Assembly: GCF_027531705.1 (NCBI RefSeq)
Contig: NZ_JAPZSP010000024.1
Location: forward strand, 55,055 to 119,054
DNA: 64,000 nt
Direction: 5' to 3'
Source of the DNA: Flavobacterium sp.
GTDB taxonomy: Bacteria; Bacteroidota; Bacteroidia; Flavobacteriales; Flavobacteriaceae
In this document: one piece after another, positions 63,047 to 64,000 of the stretch
How positions within the stretch are numbered: the first letter of the stretch is position 1
Layout of the letters: each line of letters opens with the position of its first letter
Notes under the pieces: model-generated
Database searches by the model: none
Told to the model about the DNA's origin: nothing
Seen by the model: only the letters and a program-made list of their open reading frames with translations
Position numbers and translations under genes: made by a program

Positions 63047-63787
63047 TTAATTTCTGCCTTTTTCGTCTGGATACAATAAATTTAAAGGTTTACTCTGCCA
63101 ATATTCTTTAGAATCCACATCCATAATAGTTAAAGGTCCGATAAAAGCTGCTCCTGTATCTACATTCCAAACGTTGGCATAATTTAATGGGATTGTTTCA
63201 TTAACTTTAGTAACTGGTGTGTGTCCGATATATATTTCTTTATAATTAGTGAACCTTTTAGGATAGTATGGACTTGAAGTCTCAATAGTTTTATCAAGAC
63301 ACAAAGCAGTTTCCCATAAAGTTCTATCCCAATAAAATAATTTTGGAAAATACTCAAAAGCTACACCATTCAAATTTGTAAAACCAGCATGAACAAATAA
63401 TCTGTTTTGTTCATCTATATAATAATTCTGTAAGGATTTTAAAAAATCAATATGAACTTGCTTCTTTTCAGTAGAAACTTGTTTATAAGCATTCACCGTT
63501 GCTTCACCTCCATGTTTAAACCACATTTCTTCATTAAACCTTGGATCGCTATTTTGTAACCAATCTAATAGTAACTGATCATGATTTCCTCTAATAAATA
63601 TACATTGTTGTTTTTCTTGAAGGTTTATTAAAAAATCAAGCACTTGTGGCGATTGACTCCAACCATCTACGTAATCTCCTAAAAATATCAACTTATCATT
63701 GCTGCTAACATTTGCATTTACCAAAACTTCTTGCAAAGCCAGCAAACCACCGTGTATATCTCCTATTACTAAAACTCTCTGTTGCAT
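63047..63787 (-). CDS. PPP-type serine/threonine phosphatase / metallophosphoesterase
   Basis: The 246-residue protein has all the PPP metal motifs: GDIHGG with Asp10 and His12, GDYVDGWS with Asp38, RGNHDQ and LFVHAGF, with IGHTPV at the end. This is the bacterial PrpA/PP1-like or ApaH-like group that removes phosphate from proteins or hydrolyses dinucleotides. No signal peptide is present. It is the first gene of a minus-strand group; its promoter should lie in 63788-63900. Confidence 0.92.
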   Translation of the reverse strand: MQQRVLVIGDIHGGLLALQEVLVNANVSSNDKLIFLGDYVDGWSQSPQVLDFLINLQEKQQCIFIRGNHDQLLLDWLQNSDPRFNEEMWFKHGGEATVNAYKQVSTEKKQVHIDFLKSLQNYYIDEQNRLFVHAGFTNLNGVAFEYFPKLFYWDRTLWETALCLDKTIETSSPYYPKRFTNYKEIYIGHTPVTKVNETIPLNYANVWNVDTGAAFIGPLTIMDVDSKEYWQSKPLNLLYPDEKGRN

Positions 63788-63955
63788 AATCTCTTTTGAA
63801 TCAAACTTTTATTCTTGTTTTTGAGTAAAATATCACTACTATATTAATTACAATTGTGCAAATTTAGGGCTTAGCATTAATATAAAAAGTAAGATTTTTT
63901 GTATTTTTAAAGATTTTACTAACAAATTTTCGAAGTTTTCGTTATTTTTTTTGAA

Positions 63956-64000
63956 ATGAAACTGAGATTTTTAAAAAAAATACCTAGAAACAAAAAGTCA
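63956..64000 (+). CDS. Possible start of a gene, cut by window edge
   Basis: An ATG at 63956 opens 15 codons (MKLRFLKKIPRNKKS) that run off the right edge without a stop. The Lys/Arg-rich start is compatible with a cytoplasmic N-terminus before a membrane segment. It is divergent from the phosphatase. Nothing can be said about its family. Confidence 0.35.
   Translation, partial: MKLRFLKKIPRNKKS

Overview
The window is AT-rich bacterial DNA from the phylum Bacteroidota, almost certainly family Flavobacteriaceae and close to Flavobacterium. The signs are a SusC/SusD pair, a type IX secretion (T9SS) C-terminal sorting domain, many short-signal lipoproteins, DUF5689-type and TonB-dependent outer-membrane proteins, GlyRS of the single-chain type, and promoters of the Bacteroidota TTG/TAnnTTTG form. 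No tRNA, rRNA, CRISPR array, prophage or intact insertion sequence was seen.

Layout. (1) 1-8664, all minus: a cell-surface block. It holds an RCC1-repeat protein cut by the window edge, two lipoproteins, a YadA-head protein with a self-cleaving S74 chaperone tail, and a membrane-tethered LuxR-type regulator. Two of its transcription units share a conserved ~70-bp upstream element. (2) 8960-19484, plus: a glycan-utilisation locus (SusC, SusD, an exported endonuclease/exonuclease/phosphatase fold enzyme, two GH30 glycosidases, an SGNH esterase), followed by a T9SS-secreted protein. (3) 22542-36746: mainly housekeeping genes (omega-amidase, Ig-like lipoprotein, ComF, GlyRS, superoxide dismutase, GNAT, AddA-like helicase-nuclease, Kbl). 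(4) 36857-43097: an abundant OmpA/TSP3 porin, an AddB-like nuclease, an alpha/beta hydrolase and ThiL. (5) 43152-50445: regulation-rich. It has a HisKA_3 kinase/response-regulator pair, a 46-residue exported peptide, a LytTR regulator whose receiver Asp is replaced by Glu, a degenerate IS1595-type DNA-binding protein paired with a P63C-like protein, a small outer-membrane protein, and two tandem paralogous small RNA genes. (6) 50446-64000: a PurF-like/PfkB pair, a TonB receptor-DUF5689 lipoprotein pair divergent from an exported nuclease-like gene (probable nucleic-acid or phosphate scavenging), 3-hydroxyanthranilate dioxygenase, an ALDH7-type dehydrogenase, PhnA, a small outer-membrane protein and a PPP-type phosphatase.

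Most genes look like ordinary flavobacterial core or surface functions. The least explained signals are the tandem small RNAs at 49937-50022 and 50284-50369, the shared upstream element at 3184-3253 and 5656-5725, the transposase-derived/P63C pair, and several intergenic palindromic elements that look like dispersed repeats. All family assignments come from reading the sequence; no database search was run.
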